Shown: positions 9,102 to 18,979, counted from the stretch's first letter. The stretch is DNA of 64,000 nt from Porphyromonas circumdentaria (GCF_900167105.1 NZ_FUXE01000006.1:52228-116227), one strand, 5' to 3'. A program made the numbers and translations. Notes: generated by a model not told the origin, from the letters alone.

Positions 9102-11081
9102 TTATTTTTTGGAAGAGGATATTTTCATAGCATCTACTACAAAGTAGACGATGATAAGAAGGTACATAATGAGCGATAACCATTGAGAACCTAAAGATGC
9201 GTACCAGCCCGAGGCAAATAAATCGACGTTGTAGAACTTGAGTATGGCACTTACTACTCCCATGAGTGCTCCTCCTGCAATGAATCCAGAGGCGATGAGG
9301 GTACCTCTATCTCTACGCATCTTGTTGATCGCTTCACTCTTATGGCGAGAACCTACGAAATGGCTGATAAGCCCTCCTACCAACAGAGGCGTATTGAGTT
9401 GTAAGGGAATGAACATCCCCAAAGCAAAGGGGAGGGCGGGCACTTTGATAAAGTTGAGAATCAGTGCCAAGATAGCTCCAATAGCGTAGAGAATCCAAGG
9501 CGTTTCGCCTCCCTCCATAAGAGGTTTAATAACAGCTGCCATAGCGTTGGCTTGGGGGGCAACAAGCGAACCTTCTCCCTCGAAGCCATAAGTTTTACTA
9601 AGTACAATCATAACCCCCGCTACTGTCAGAGCAGAAACGAATGTGCCTAAGAACTTCCACTTCTCCTGTGTCTTGGGAGTAGTACCCAACCAATATCCAA
9701 TCTTCAAGTCGGTGATGAAACCTCCAGCCATTGAAAGGGCGGTACATACTACGCCTCCTATAATCATGGCAGCCATCATACCTCTTTCTCCGTCAATACC
9801 TACGCTAACCAATACAACAGAGGTGAGGATAAGCGTCATGAGCGTCATACCCGAAACAGGGTTGCTACCCACGATGGCAATAGCATTAGCCGCAACCGTA
9901 GTAAAAAGAAAGGCGATCACAAAAACGATTAGTAACGCAATGGCTGTTTGTCCCCAATGATGTATTACTCCGAATTGGAAGAAGACAAGCGTTGTTATCA
10001 GAGCGGCCACTATCCCAGCAAGGATAAATTTCATAGAAAGATCCTTTTCTGTACGCACACTCTCCCCGACAAGAGAGCGTTTGTTACCTAACTCTTGCGT
10101 TGCCAATTTGATGGCTCTACCGATGATACCAGAAGATTTGATAATACCGATGATACCCGCCATAGCAATACCTCCAATACCTAAAGGACGGGCATAGTGA
10201 GAGAAGATTTCTTCGGGCGACATCTGTCCGATTACATTCGTTACCCCCTCACCTACACTCTGTGTCATGCCTGGGGCAAAGTAGCCAACAAGGGGAATGA
10301 GTACGAACCAAACAAGGAAAGACCCTGCACATATAATGGAAACATAAGGAAGTCCGATGATGTAGCCTAACCCCAAAACGGCTGCTCCTGTATTTATCTT
10401 GAAGAGCATTTTGTATTTGTCGGAGAGAGCAACGCCCCAGTCCAAAAAGCGGGTAGTAAGCTCATCTTTCCACCAGCCAAATGTACTGATTATAAAATCG
10501 TACAAACCTCCAATTAGTCCACTTAGAGCCAATAGTTTGGTTTGTTTGCCAGCACTTTCTCCTGTTACCAGTACTTCGGTAGTGGCAGTAGCCTCGGGAA
10601 AGGGATATTTACCGTGCATCTCTTGTACAAAGTAACGACGGAAGGGAATCAATAGCAGTATCCCAAGACAGCCCCCTACAAAAGAGGACAAAAAGATTTG
10701 CCAAAAGCCTGCTTCGAGATGTAAGATATAAAGAGCGGGGAGCGTGAATATAGCCCCTGCTACGATTACTCCCGAAGAAGCCCCGATAGATTGTATAATT
10801 ACGTTCTGTCCGAGCATATTCTTTTTCCCAGAAAGAGAGCCGATGCCAACCGCCAGTATGGCAATGGGGATTGCAGCCTCGAAAACCTGTCCTACTTTCA
10901 ATCCCAGATAAGCCGTAGCTGCAGAAAAGAGAATCGCCATAACTACCCCCATGATGATCGAGTAGGGGGTAATCTCTTTGGGCTTTATACTCGCAGGCAT
11001 GATAGGTTGGTACGTTTCTCCCGGATGTAGTTCCCTGTAAGCATTTTCGGGTAGTTGGGGAGCAGTCTTTGAGTGGTCCAT
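9102..11081 (-). CDS. OPT-family oligopeptide transporter
   Basis: This 659-residue inner-membrane protein has about 15 hydrophobic segments. The N-terminal half contains ITPYSIIMGVVMAILFSAATAYLG and GSLSGKKNMLGQNVIIQSIGASSG, typical of bacterial OPT transporters. Later landmarks are FPEATATTEVLV, the repeated Gly/Ala-rich helices and a C-terminal IASGFIAGGALMGV helix. Bacterial members carry peptides, or in some cases metal chelates, by proton symport. The neighbouring pepT favours peptides. It is the first gene of the pair; no clear TAnnTTTG box was found in the 150 bases upstream. Confidence 0.9.
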   Translation of the reverse strand: MDHSKTAPQLPENAYRELHPGETYQPIMPASIKPKEITPYSIIMGVVMAILFSAATAYLGLKVGQVFEAAIPIAILAVGIGSLSGKKNMLGQNVIIQSIGASSGVIVAGAIFTLPALYILHLEAGFWQIFLSSFVGGCLGILLLIPFRRYFVQEMHGKYPFPEATATTEVLVTGESAGKQTKLLALSGLIGGLYDFIISTFGWWKDELTTRFLDWGVALSDKYKMLFKINTGAAVLGLGYIIGLPYVSIICAGSFLVWFVLIPLVGYFAPGMTQSVGEGVTNVIGQMSPEEIFSHYARPLGIGGIAMAGIIGIIKSSGIIGRAIKLATQELGNKRSLVGESVRTEKDLSMKFILAGIVAALITTLVFFQFGVIHHWGQTAIALLIVFVIAFLFTTVAANAIAIVGSNPVSGMTLMTLILTSVVLVSVGIDGERGMMAAMIIGGVVCTALSMAGGFITDLKIGYWLGTTPKTQEKWKFLGTFVSALTVAGVMIVLSKTYGFEGEGSLVAPQANAMAAVIKPLMEGGETPWILYAIGAILALILNFIKVPALPFALGMFIPLQLNTPLLVGGLISHFVGSRHKSEAINKMRRDRGTLIASGFIAGGALMGVVSAILKFYNVDLFASGWYASLGSQWLSLIMYLLIIVYFVVDAMKISSSKK

Positions 11082-11233
11082 AACTTTTTTATTTGATGAT
11101 GTTTTGTAGAAAAATAGCTTTTTTTAGGGGAGCGTGAGCTCCAATCAAGGATTGAGGCACGTTCTAAACGACTTTGTTCTTACCGTAAAACGAAAGTTGT
11201 ATTTGAGTGGACAATCTAAAAATCTTTTTTATG

Positions 11234-12553
11234 CTATCGACCTCCTATAGAGAAGTAGAGAAGGCCTTCCTTTATGACAGACTCTTTGTTGAATATATTT
11301 CTCCCATCGTATATCTCGTTACCCCTCATGAGTTGCTTTACCAAGCTCCAGTTGGGTAGGCGAAACTGTTTCCACTCGGTTATCAGAAAGAGGGCATCGG
11401 CGTCTTGCAGCGCATCATACTGATTGGGGGCATACTCTATGAGGGTACCAAAATAACGCTTAGCCTCCTCCATGGCTATGGGGTCGAATACTGTTACCTG
11501 ACAGCCCAACTGGAGGAGTGCTTCGATCGTCTTTATAGAGGGGGCATCTCTCATGTCGTCGGTTTCGGGTTTGAAAGCAGTGCCCCATATCGCAATCTTT
11601 TTCCCTTTCAGCTCTTCGCCCTGATGATTTTGCTGGTATTTTTTTGCCAAAATCATCTTTTGTTTCTCATTTACTTTTTGAACGGCTTCGAGTATCTCCA
11701 GCGTGTATCCGTTCTCTTCGGCTGTTGCCAACAGTGCTCTGATGTCTTTGGGAAAACAGCTGCCCCCGTAACCACAACCCGGATATAAAAATTTAGAGCC
11801 GATGCGAGAGTCGGCTCCGATGCCTTTTCGCACGGCTGTAACGTCTGCATTGAGCAGTTCACACAGATTGGCGATATCGTTCATAAAACTTATGCGAGTT
11901 GCCAACATAGCATTTGAGGCATACTTGACCATCTCTGCAGAGTTGGGGTCTGTAAAAAGGAAACGCTCGTTAGAGACCATAAACGGTTTGTATAGAGTGG
12001 TCATGAGAGAACGTGCCCGCTCGCTGTCGGAGCCGATAACGATTCTATCGGGGTGCATAAAGTCGTTGACAGCATTGCCCTCTTTCAAGAACTCAGGATT
12101 GGAAACGACATCAAAAGGAGTGGCAACCCCTCTTTTGTCTAAACACTCTTGGATTATCTTTTTCACCGATAGAGTGGTCCCTACGGGTACGGTACTTTTC
12201 GTTACAAAAACGGTGTAATGCTCTATTGAGTTCCCGACGAGCCGAGCTGTTTCCAATACGGCAGAGATGTCTGCACTACCATCCTCTTTAGGGGGCGTTC
12301 CAACAGCACTAAAGACGATATCGGCCGTAGCAAGGTGGGGGGCTATGCTTGTGGTAAATAGAAGTCTGCCTGCCTTTTTATTACGGGCAACAATCTCTTG
12401 TAACCCTGGTTCGTATATAGGTATACGACCAGTATTCAGGGTATCTATTTTTGTTTGATCTATATCTACACAAGTTACTTGTACCCCCATTTCTGCAAAA
12501 CAGGCTCCGCTTACAAGTCCTACGTAACCGACCCCAACAACTACTACATTCAT
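11234..12553 (-). CDS. ugd: UDP-glucose 6-dehydrogenase
   Basis: This 439-residue protein starts with the Rossmann motif VGVGYVGLVSGACFAEMG and carries the active-site cysteine in YPGCGYGGSCFPKDIRAL. The C-terminal domain has IWGTAFKPETDDMRDAPS. The enzyme oxidises UDP-glucose to UDP-glucuronate with two NAD+, in the cytoplasm, feeding capsule or other surface polysaccharide synthesis. No polysaccharide genes are adjacent. A -7-like TATTTTTG (12607-12600) lies about 46 bases before the start. The family also includes UDP-N-acetyl-mannosamine dehydrogenases, but the motifs fit Ugd best. Confidence 0.9.
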   Translation of the reverse strand: MNVVVVGVGYVGLVSGACFAEMGVQVTCVDIDQTKIDTLNTGRIPIYEPGLQEIVARNKKAGRLLFTTSIAPHLATADIVFSAVGTPPKEDGSADISAVLETARLVGNSIEHYTVFVTKSTVPVGTTLSVKKIIQECLDKRGVATPFDVVSNPEFLKEGNAVNDFMHPDRIVIGSDSERARSLMTTLYKPFMVSNERFLFTDPNSAEMVKYASNAMLATRISFMNDIANLCELLNADVTAVRKGIGADSRIGSKFLYPGCGYGGSCFPKDIRALLATAEENGYTLEILEAVQKVNEKQKMILAKKYQQNHQGEELKGKKIAIWGTAFKPETDDMRDAPSIKTIEALLQLGCQVTVFDPIAMEEAKRYFGTLIEYAPNQYDALQDADALFLITEWKQFRLPNWSLVKQLMRGNEIYDGRNIFNKESVIKEGLLYFSIGGR

Positions 12554-13326
12554 AATGTTTTTTTGATTTTTACCCCTTGGGAGTAAAAGAGTTTCCTTGC
12601 AAAAATATAAAAATCTTTTGAGGGAAAATGAAGCTTGTTATAGGATTTGTGGCTTTGTATCCCGCTTAAAATGGAGTTTTGTCTCGGTGCTTTCTCGATT
12701 TGTTTGTACCACAGGGAGGGGTGTCTTCTTTAGCAAACCTTCAATGCTACTGATCAAAAGTTTGATGCCTCCTTGATGAAAATTCTTTTTCTTATGAGTA
12801 ATTCTCTATTTTTAGATTGCAAATATATATATTCAAGTTGCAAATATGTATATTCAATCTGCGTATATATATTTACAATCTAAAAATAGACTTTTCCTCG
12901 TTAGTATTACAAGTTTATAATGGGTGTAAATCATTATTTGTTAGTTTGTTAACGATTTTAATCCTCTCTTGTAGAGTTTTTTATAGAGATAAGTCGCTCG
13001 GAGTAGACTTCGGGGCGTTATAGAGTGTTTGCAGTGTAAGTCCTCGTTATTCGGGTTCAGAAGTGTACCGATTGTACCGTTATAGCCTTGGGAATTATGC
13101 TCTTTTTGCAATTACTGTTATCCTACAAAGTCTACGTGCACGAAGTAGTACAATAGCTTTAGCATCTTGTGCAGGGCTTCTTTCTGGTGATTTTGTTGTG
13201 CTCATTCTTTTTTGATTTTAACAGGGGGATATTGGGGGTGTATGGCATCTTCTTTTTTACGAGTGAATTAGGGGGGCTTTCCCTATAACATTACCGTTTT
13301 GTTGAAACCTTTTTATGCGAGAAGAC
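12554..13326. other. Non-coding region between ugd and tRNA-Lys
   Basis: About 770 bases without a convincing gene. It holds the ugd leader, the AT-rich repeat at 12806-12889 and otherwise unstructured AT-rich sequence. The one ORF here (12817-13023) is built from the repeat and looks spurious. Confidence 0.6.
12806..12889. repeat. AT-rich 21-bp quasi-palindromic repeat locus with 14-bp inverted ends
   Basis: CTATTTTTAGATTG (12806-12819) and CAATCTAAAAATAG (12876-12889) are perfect inverted copies. Between them are about three 20-22 base units of the form GCAAATATATATATTCAA, GCAAATATGTATATTCAA and GCGTATATATATTTACAA. The whole can fold into a long hairpin or cruciform. The same unit recurs at 56261-56344. 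Confidence 0.75.
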
Positions 13327-13356
13327 TTGTGTATTACAAATAAAGTTGTACCTTTG
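13327..13356 (+). promoter_or_regulatory. Promoter of tRNA-Lys
   Basis: TTG (13327-13329), 19 bases, then TACCTTTG (13349-13356), an exact match to the Bacteroidota consensus. It places the transcript start about 50 bases before the mature tRNA. Confidence 0.75.
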
Positions 13357-13412
13357 CATCGCGTTTGAGAAAAACGAGGTTTGTAGAAGCTCCTTTCTCC
13401 CTGCGTTTGTAC

Positions 13413-13485
13413 GACTCCGTAGCTCAGTTGGTAGAGCAACTGACTCTTAATCAGTGGGTCGAGAGTTCGAGCCTCTCCGGGGTCA
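13413..13485 (+). tRNA. tRNA-Lys (anticodon CTT)
   Basis: A complete cloverleaf can be drawn. The acceptor stem is GACTCCG with CGGGGTC, with a D arm GCTC/GAGC. The anticodon arm is ACTGA-CTCTTAA-TCAGT, giving anticodon CTT. The T arm is GAGAG-TTCGAGC-CTCTC, and the discriminator base is A. CCA is not encoded. It has its own promoter upstream and terminator at 13502. Confidence 0.96.
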
Positions 13486-13501
13486 CAATGTTACTGAAAA
13501 G

Positions 13502-13533
13502 TCCGTCTAAGGAATCCTTAGGCGGATTTTTTT
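13502..13533 (+). terminator. Terminator of the tRNA-Lys transcript
   Basis: TCCGTCTAAGGA (13502-13513) pairs with TCCTTAGGCGGA (13515-13526) with one G-T pair, followed by TTTTTTT. Confidence 0.9.
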
Positions 13534-13734
13534 ATCCGCTTTTTAGAGTGTAGCTATCTGTCAAGAGGGGGAGCCTTCTCTTCCAATCTCTTTTTGTAAC
13601 ACGCTCTAAGGAACTATTGTCGATTTTGTTGAGCAAAAAAATGCACCCACTGTACCTTTTTCTCTTTGTTTACAGTGCTGTAGAACGTCATATTCTGATT
13701 ACTTTTGCAGGAGTTTTGAGCAGGATAGTTTGTT

Positions 13735-14322
13735 ATGATACAGATAGACGACAAGATAATAAGCCGAGACGTTTTTGAACGCTATTTCGTTTGCGATTAC
13801 GATATCTGTCGCGGTGCTTGTTGCGTCGAGGGGGATAGTGGAGCTCCCTTATCCTCTCAAGAACCGATGATTATGCGTCGTTTGCTTCCTCTGGTAACCC
13901 CTCTCTTGAGCGAAGAGGCACTTGCCGTGATACGAGAGAAGGGGATTAGTTACATAGATCAGTCGGGCGAAGAAGTTACACAGTTAGTCCATGGAAAAGA
14001 CTGTGTATTCACCACTTACGATGAGCAGGGTCGATGCCTGTGTGCCTATGAGAAGATATACAGAGAGGGTAAAAGCTCTTTCCCCAAACCGATAAGTTGC
14101 CACCTCTATCCGATACGCGTACACCGTTATAAATACTCGATAGCCCTAAACTATGACCAGTGGGATATCTGTAAACCTGCTTTGAGCTTGGGCAAAAAAC
14201 TTGGTATTCCGCTCTATAAGGCACTGAAAGAACCCATTGTAAGGGCTTTTGGCGAGGCTTTTTTTGCGGAAATAGAAGAGGCTGCCCGACTATTAGAAGA
14301 GGCAAAAAAAGAGCAACAGTAG
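13735..14322 (+). CDS. DUF3109 family cysteine-rich protein
   Basis: This 195-residue protein has the Cys-rich N-terminal block CDYDICRGACCVEGD (cysteines 20, 25, 29, 30), then CVFTTYDEQGRCLC and SCHLYPIRV. This arrangement suggests bound metal, probably zinc or an Fe-S cluster, and matches the DUF3109 family that is common in Bacteroidota. No signal peptide or membrane helix is visible, so it is probably cytoplasmic. The function is unknown. It lies 40 bases ahead of lrgA on the same strand; a TACTTTTG box (13700-13707) upstream could be its -7 element. Confidence 0.8.
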   Translation: MIQIDDKIISRDVFERYFVCDYDICRGACCVEGDSGAPLSSQEPMIMRRLLPLVTPLLSEEALAVIREKGISYIDQSGEEVTQLVHGKDCVFTTYDEQGRCLCAYEKIYREGKSSFPKPISCHLYPIRVHRYKYSIALNYDQWDICKPALSLGKKLGIPLYKALKEPIVRAFGEAFFAEIEEAARLLEEAKKEQQ

Positions 14323-14361
14323 GGAAATAAAGCGTAGCGTCTGTTTTTCGATAAGAGAGAT

Positions 14362-14727
14362 ATGAGGAGTATAGAGCAAGTTTTTTTCATCTTCCTTTTT
14401 TATGCTTTTGGCGAGTTGCTAAGTGTTCTTATCGCTCGTTTTATCCCTGGTAGTGTATTGGGAATGCTCTTTCTTTTTATTGCCCTAAGACTAAAGATCG
14501 TCAAGCCCCAACAAGTAGAGGGAGTCTCTTCCTTTCTAACGACCAATATGGGTGTTTTTTTCGTGCCTGCAGGCGTGGGGTTGATTACGCAACTCGATTT
14601 ACTGCGTCAGTATTGGTTAGCCATAACCCTTTCGATGGTGTTGAGTACGATTCTTGTGCTCGCTGTTGTAGCATGGGCGCAACAGAAGATGGAGGCTCAT
14701 TCGCTTAAACATAAAAAGAGGCTATGA
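14362..14727 (+). CDS. lrgA: CidA/LrgA family holin-like membrane protein
   Basis: This 121-residue protein has four predicted membrane helices and the family signature GSVLGMLFLF ... VEGVSSFLTTNMGVFFVPAGVGL. LrgA/CidA proteins act with LrgB/CidB in the inner membrane; proposed roles are holin-like control of murein hydrolase export and transport of small overflow metabolites such as pyruvate. The stop overlaps the lrgB start by 4 bases. No adjacent two-component regulator (LytSR) was found, so the trigger is unknown. Confidence 0.9.
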   Translation: MRSIEQVFFIFLFYAFGELLSVLIARFIPGSVLGMLFLFIALRLKIVKPQQVEGVSSFLTTNMGVFFVPAGVGLITQLDLLRQYWLAITLSMVLSTILVLAVVAWAQQKMEAHSLKHKKRL

Positions 14728-15431
14728 AGATTGTTGCAGAACTATTGACCAATCCCTATTTTGCTATCCCCTTTACATTGGGGATTTATATTCTTGCTCA
14801 AAAGTTGTATCACAAAGTACATTTTCCTCTTTTCCAACCCCTTGTGGTAACGATAATTATCTTGATTGTGCTCCTAAAAGTGGTTGATATCCCCTATGAA
14901 GAGTATCGTAAGGGAAGTAATTTGCTGGATTTTTTGCTGGGGCCTTCTGTGGTTGCCGTAGGTTATTTGCTATACCAAAAGAGCGAGTATCTAAAGGGAA
15001 GATTGATTTCCATATTAACCTCTGTTTTTATTGGAGCAGTGGTGGGGATTGTTAGTGTGATGCTTATCGCTGCTCTGTTCGGCGCTGATAAGATTATAGT
15101 GGCATCGATGGCTCCTAAGTCGGTAACTACGCCCATTGCAATGGCACTATCTGAGGGTTCGGGAGGTATTCCTGCCTTGACGGCTGTTGTGGTTGTGATT
15201 GCAGGTATCTTTGGCGGACTGGTTAGTCCTATCGTATTTCGTGTTCTGAAAATAGAGGATAAAGTTGCCAAGGGTTTGGCTTTGGGAGCTTCTGCACACG
15301 GTATGGGCACGCTAACGGCTATTCAATTAGGAGCCGTTGAGGGAGCTTTGGGGGGATTGGCCATTGGTATAATGGGGCTTTTTACCTCTATTCTTATCCC
15401 GATTGTAGATTATATTCTGCATCTTCTATAG
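14724..15431 (+). CDS. lrgB: LrgB family membrane protein
   Basis: This 235-residue multi-pass protein carries LrgB motifs, including the conserved VASMAPKSVTTPIAMALSEG and LGASAHGMGTLTAIQLG. It is the partner of LrgA, to which it is translationally coupled (ATGA overlap). The two genes form a compact operon ending about 85 bases before gltX. Confidence 0.92.
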   Translation: MKIVAELLTNPYFAIPFTLGIYILAQKLYHKVHFPLFQPLVVTIIILIVLLKVVDIPYEEYRKGSNLLDFLLGPSVVAVGYLLYQKSEYLKGRLISILTSVFIGAVVGIVSVMLIAALFGADKIIVASMAPKSVTTPIAMALSEGSGGIPALTAVVVVIAGIFGGLVSPIVFRVLKIEDKVAKGLALGASAHGMGTLTAIQLGAVEGALGGLAIGIMGLFTSILIPIVDYILHLL

Positions 15432-15517
15432 AAGATTTTGTTACTTTTATGCGACCTAAAGAGAAGGCTTAAGGTAAAAATGTTTTGAAGAAAACTTAGA
15501 AATAAACAGCAATAGAT

Positions 15518-17032
15518 ATGACTATTCAAAAACCTCGAGTGCGCTTTGCTCCAAGTCCTACAGGACCTCTACACATAGGGGGAGTGCGTACAGCACTTTA
15601 CAATTACTTCTTTGCTCGCCATTTTGGAGGGCAGATGATACTTCGTATAGAAGATACCGACAGTAAACGATTTGTAGCTGGAGCCGAAGAGTATATTATA
15701 GAGTCTCTGAAGTGGTTGGGTATAGAGATAGATGAAGGGGTGGGCTATGGAGGAAACTATGGACCCTATCGCCAGAGTGAGCGTAGAGATATTTACCGAC
15801 GTTATGTAGAGCAGTTGCTTTCGGAAGGCAAGGCGTACAAAGCCTATGATACGGCAGAAGAGTTGGAGGCTATGCGTGCCTCTTCTCCCAACTTTCAGTA
15901 CGATGCCTCTACTCGCGGAAAGATGAAAAATACATTATCCCTCTCTCTTGAGGCAATCGAGGCTTTAGAGGCAGCCCATACGCCCTTTGTGGTACGTATA
16001 AAAATAGAGCCAGGCGAGGAGATAGTGGTCAAAGATTTAATCCGAGGAGAAATAACAATAAACTCCTCTATTATTGACGACAAAGTGCTTTATAAGAGTA
16101 GTGATGACTTGCCTACTTATCACTTGGCCAATATCGTAGATGACCATTTGATGGAAGTAACGCATGTGATTCGAGGTGAGGAGTGGTTGCCCAGTGCTCC
16201 TCTGCATAAACTTTTGTACAGAGCTTTGGGATGGGAAGAGACAATGCCCCAGTTTGCTCACTTAGCTCTATTGCTCAAGCCCGAGGGGAATGGTAAGCTA
16301 AGTAAACGTGATGGAGATAGATTGGGGTTTCCTGTCTTTCCTTTGGAGTGGAAGGACCCAGAGACAGGTGCCGTATCTATGGGATATAGAGAAGAGGGGT
16401 ATCTGCCCGATGCTGTGGTGAACTTCCTTGCTCTTCTGGGATGGAATCCAGGCGATAATCGAGAGGTTATGAGCCGAGAAGAGTTGATTGCATCTTTCTC
16501 ATTGGAGAGGTGCAGTAAGTCGGGGGCAAAGTTCGATTTTGAAAAGGGAAAGTGGTTTAATCATCACTATTTACAGCAAGAGCCATTGGAGGCGTTAGAA
16601 GCGTTGTTCCGTCAAGACCTCGTAAAGAGAGGGATCGTTATCCCCGACAATTTGAAAGATATTATAGCTACTGTGCGAGATAGAGTGCAGTTGGTATCGG
16701 AGCTTTGGAATGAAACTTCTTTCTTTTTTCATGCTCCCGAAGCGTATGACGAGAAAACGGTAAAAAAACGTTGGAAGGAGTCAACACCTCAAGAGTTGCA
16801 GGCTGTCGCGCAGATGTTGCAGAGTTTAACTCCGTTTGATAGTGCTACTATCGCCGATAGATTGAATGCTTTTATCCAAGAGCAGGGGTATAATATGGGA
16901 GGCGTTATGAATGCTTTACGTCTTTCTTTGGTGGGTGCTCCCAAAGGACCACACATCAACGATATTATTTATCTTTTAGGATTGGAAGAAACGCTCCGAA
17001 GGATAGACAAAGCGATAGAAGCTCTCGCGTAG
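15518..17032 (+). CDS. gltX: Glutamyl-tRNA synthetase
   Basis: This 504-residue class I synthetase has [13 protein letters not shown] (HIGH-type motif, near residue 10-22) and [11 protein letters not shown] (KMSKS-type motif near 260). RIEDTD and the C-terminal helical anticodon-binding domain are also present. It charges tRNA-Glu in the cytoplasm; whether it also charges tRNA-Gln (non-discriminating) cannot be decided here. Confidence 0.96.
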   Translation: MTIQKPRVRFAPSPTGPLHIGGVRTALYNYFFARHFGGQMILRIEDTDSKRFVAGAEEYIIESLKWLGIEIDEGVGYGGNYGPYRQSERRDIYRRYVEQLLSEGKAYKAYDTAEELEAMRASSPNFQYDASTRGKMKNTLSLSLEAIEALEAAHTPFVVRIKIEPGEEIVVKDLIRGEITINSSIIDDKVLYKSSDDLPTYHLANIVDDHLMEVTHVIRGEEWLPSAPLHKLLYRALGWEETMPQFAHLALLLKPEGNGKLSKRDGDRLGFPVFPLEWKDPETGAVSMGYREEGYLPDAVVNFLALLGWNPGDNREVMSREELIASFSLERCSKSGAKFDFEKGKWFNHHYLQQEPLEALEALFRQDLVKRGIVIPDNLKDIIATVRDRVQLVSELWNETSFFFHAPEAYDEKTVKKRWKESTPQELQAVAQMLQSLTPFDSATIADRLNAFIQEQGYNMGGVMNALRLSLVGAPKGPHINDIIYLLGLEETLRRIDKAIEALA

Positions 17033-17095
17033 AAGTGCCGTGGAAATGCTTGTCGAGAGAAAGTAAGTTTAGACAAAAGACTGTGTCTATATATA

Positions 17096-17133
17096 AAAAG
17101 AGCGAAGGATATATTGCTATCTTTCGCTCTTTT
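17096..17133. terminator. Bidirectional terminator between gltX and the sigma cassette
   Basis: AAAAGAGCGAA-G-GATA (17096-17111, approximately) pairs with TATC-T-TTCGCTCTTTT (17118-17133). A/T flanks on both sides suit both converging genes. Confidence 0.8.
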
Positions 17134-17148
17134 CGTTCATATCTGTTT

Positions 17149-18393
17149 TTAATAATCTATTCGAATACCTGAACTCCAGGAGAAGGTCAGAGGGTGTTCC
17201 TTATAGAAAGTATGCAGGCGACTGTTGTCGTCGAAGTAGTAGGCCAATCCTGCCTCGGTAAAGAGACTGAAGTTAGGGCTTATTTGATACGAGACGCCAG
17301 CTCTTCCCTGTAGTGAAAACTGCCAAGCTCTCGTCTCCAATCGCTCTTTTTCTATCTTGGCCAAGAGCATTTTGTCTATTTGCAAATTACTGGCGGTATA
17401 GAACTGAAATCTGTTGACTGTGGCAACTTTCAGACGTACCCCGATAGGTACACCCAAATAGTGTATTTGCTGGCGTGCTCGAGGAATAGCTCCCAAATTA
17501 AACACGTTGGAGCGCAGATAGGTATAAGCAATACCAGACTCTAAGTAAAGTCCAGAGTTTAGTGCGTAAGATAAACGGAACCCTATATTAAAGGGTTGTG
17601 TATGGCGGAACGTAGCTCTGTCGTAGCTATATTCGTTGTTCTGCGCATGGACTAATTCTTTAGGCTGAGATGTACGCAGAAGAGGCTGGTTGGGGATATA
17701 GCTCTTTCCCTTTTGCGAGGGGGTAGTGTTGGCATAAGCCTGAACAGAGAGAGCGTTTTCGTAGGCCAATAAATTGCTTGCAGAGGAAAAACTCTCAACT
17801 TTTGAACCGTAAGGGGCTATCGGTTGTGAGGGTAGGGGTACACTTATCGTGCTTGTCTTCTTCTCTGCTTTCTGCTCTTCTTCTCTGCTTACTTCTTTTT
17901 CTACCTCTTGTTTTGGCTCTGGTTGTATGCTTTTATGCTCTTCGGTAGGGAGAACTGGTTGCTCCTCGGCTTTCTCCTTTTCTTGTGGAGCATAAGCGTT
18001 GGATGGGTGGAGTTGAGGGGCATTAGTGAAATTGCCCTCTTTTTGCTCTGTACGAGCGGTCTCGAGAGAGCCATACACTTCTGGTCGGGAAGTAGAGGTA
18101 CTCTCGGCAATAATAGGGCTACCCCCTATTGGCTCCAAAGTCTGCTCTTGGGTTTGATTTTTCCAAAGCACAAATCCTACTCCAATCGCCAAAAAGAAAG
18201 TAGCAGCTATCGCTCCTATCTGCACGAGAGAGGGCTTAAACAGGATAATCTTAGAGCGAGAAGGCAATTCTTTAGATAGAGCTTCCCATCCTTTCTGAAT
18301 ATCCAATTCTTGAGGCGATTGTTTTTGCTCAACCTTATTCTTAAGGGTTTTGAGCCAGGGGTCTAAATGTTGATTGTGTTTATCTAAAGCCAT
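17149..18393 (-). CDS. Anti-sigma-like membrane protein fused to an outer-membrane barrel-like domain
   Basis: This 414-residue protein has three parts. Residues 1-55 are polar and helical, consistent with a cytoplasmic sigma-binding segment. Residues about 57-77 form one membrane helix (VQIGAIAATFFLAIGVGFVL). A Glu/Pro/Lys-rich linker of about 150 residues (EEQPVLPTEEHKS and similar) leads to a C-terminal 170 residues of alternating strands (FNIGFRLSYALNSGLYLESGIAY ... FSLFTEAGLAYYFDD) that ends in an aromatic residue, as outer-membrane beta-barrels do. It starts 4 bases after the ECF sigma gene, so it is the natural candidate regulator of that sigma factor. The design would tether the inner membrane to the outer membrane. 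The barrel assignment is from strand pattern only. Confidence 0.65.
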   Translation of the reverse strand: MALDKHNQHLDPWLKTLKNKVEQKQSPQELDIQKGWEALSKELPSRSKIILFKPSLVQIGAIAATFFLAIGVGFVLWKNQTQEQTLEPIGGSPIIAESTSTSRPEVYGSLETARTEQKEGNFTNAPQLHPSNAYAPQEKEKAEEQPVLPTEEHKSIQPEPKQEVEKEVSREEEQKAEKKTSTISVPLPSQPIAPYGSKVESFSSASNLLAYENALSVQAYANTTPSQKGKSYIPNQPLLRTSQPKELVHAQNNEYSYDRATFRHTQPFNIGFRLSYALNSGLYLESGIAYTYLRSNVFNLGAIPRARQQIHYLGVPIGVRLKVATVNRFQFYTASNLQIDKMLLAKIEKERLETRAWQFSLQGRAGVSYQISPNFSLFTEAGLAYYFDDNSRLHTFYKEHPLTFSWSSGIRIDY

Positions 18394-18397
18394 AGGT

Positions 18398-18979
18398 TCA
18401 TGTTGTTGTGTTGTGCGTGTGCCACTCTTTTATACTACGTGCGAGGATTTTCTTTGCTCTTGATAGCTGAGACGACGAACTCCGTTCGTTTATTCCCAGA
18501 AGTTGGGCAATTTCCTTGTGTGATTTCTCCTCAAAAACATACAAATTGAATACAGTTCTATACCCATCGGGTAGTTGCTGTATCATCTGTAAGAGTACCT
18601 CTTGGCTGATTGTTTCTACCTCTCGCTCCTCGGGTATATCGTAGAGGTCATCGACGGAGTCTTCTTCGTGTAGGCTATCGCGATTGTCGTCGATTGAAAA
18701 AGTTTGTATTCGATTGCTCTTGCGCAACCACATTAAACTCTCGTTGATACAGATGCGTGTAAGCCAGGCCTTGAGGGAACCCTCTTCCTGATAGGTAAAA
18801 GATGAAAACTTTTTGAATATGATTAGAAAAGAATCATGGAGCAGATCTTTGGAGTGCTCTATGTCGCTTAAGTACCGTTGGATTGTGTTTAGCAAGTGAG
18901 GAGCATAGCGTTCATACAGGGTTTGAAAAGCGAGTTTACTCCCTTTCTTACAAGCCCTATATAACTCCCATTCGCTCAT
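18398..18979 (-). CDS. ECF-type RNA polymerase sigma factor
   Basis: This 193-residue protein has region 2 (DLLHDSFLIIFKKFSSF, then SLKAWLTRICINESLMWLRK) and region 4 with its helix-turn-helix (LPDGYRTVFNLYVFEEKSHKEIAQLLGINERSS). Only regions 2 and 4 are present, which defines the ECF group. It is the middle gene of a three-gene unit: its start overlaps the lipoprotein stop by 4 bases and the anti-sigma-like gene follows 4 bases after its stop. Regulation by the membrane protein next to it is inferred from order. Orthology with Porphyromonas SigP is possible but cannot be tested here. Confidence 0.93.
   Translation of the reverse strand: MSEWELYRACKKGSKLAFQTLYERYAPHLLNTIQRYLSDIEHSKDLLHDSFLIIFKKFSSFTYQEEGSLKAWLTRICINESLMWLRKSNRIQTFSIDDNRDSLHEEDSVDDLYDIPEEREVETISQEVLLQMIQQLPDGYRTVFNLYVFEEKSHKEIAQLLGINERSSSSQLSRAKKILARSIKEWHTHNTTT

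Noticed and set aside
12817..13023. 68-residue ORF over the AT-rich repeat
   Set aside because: Its first half is a translation of the tandem repeat (IYIF/ICIF patterns) and it has no recognisable content.
13257..13553. Short ORFs on both strands around tRNA-Lys
   Set aside because: They overlap the tRNA, its promoter and its terminator.
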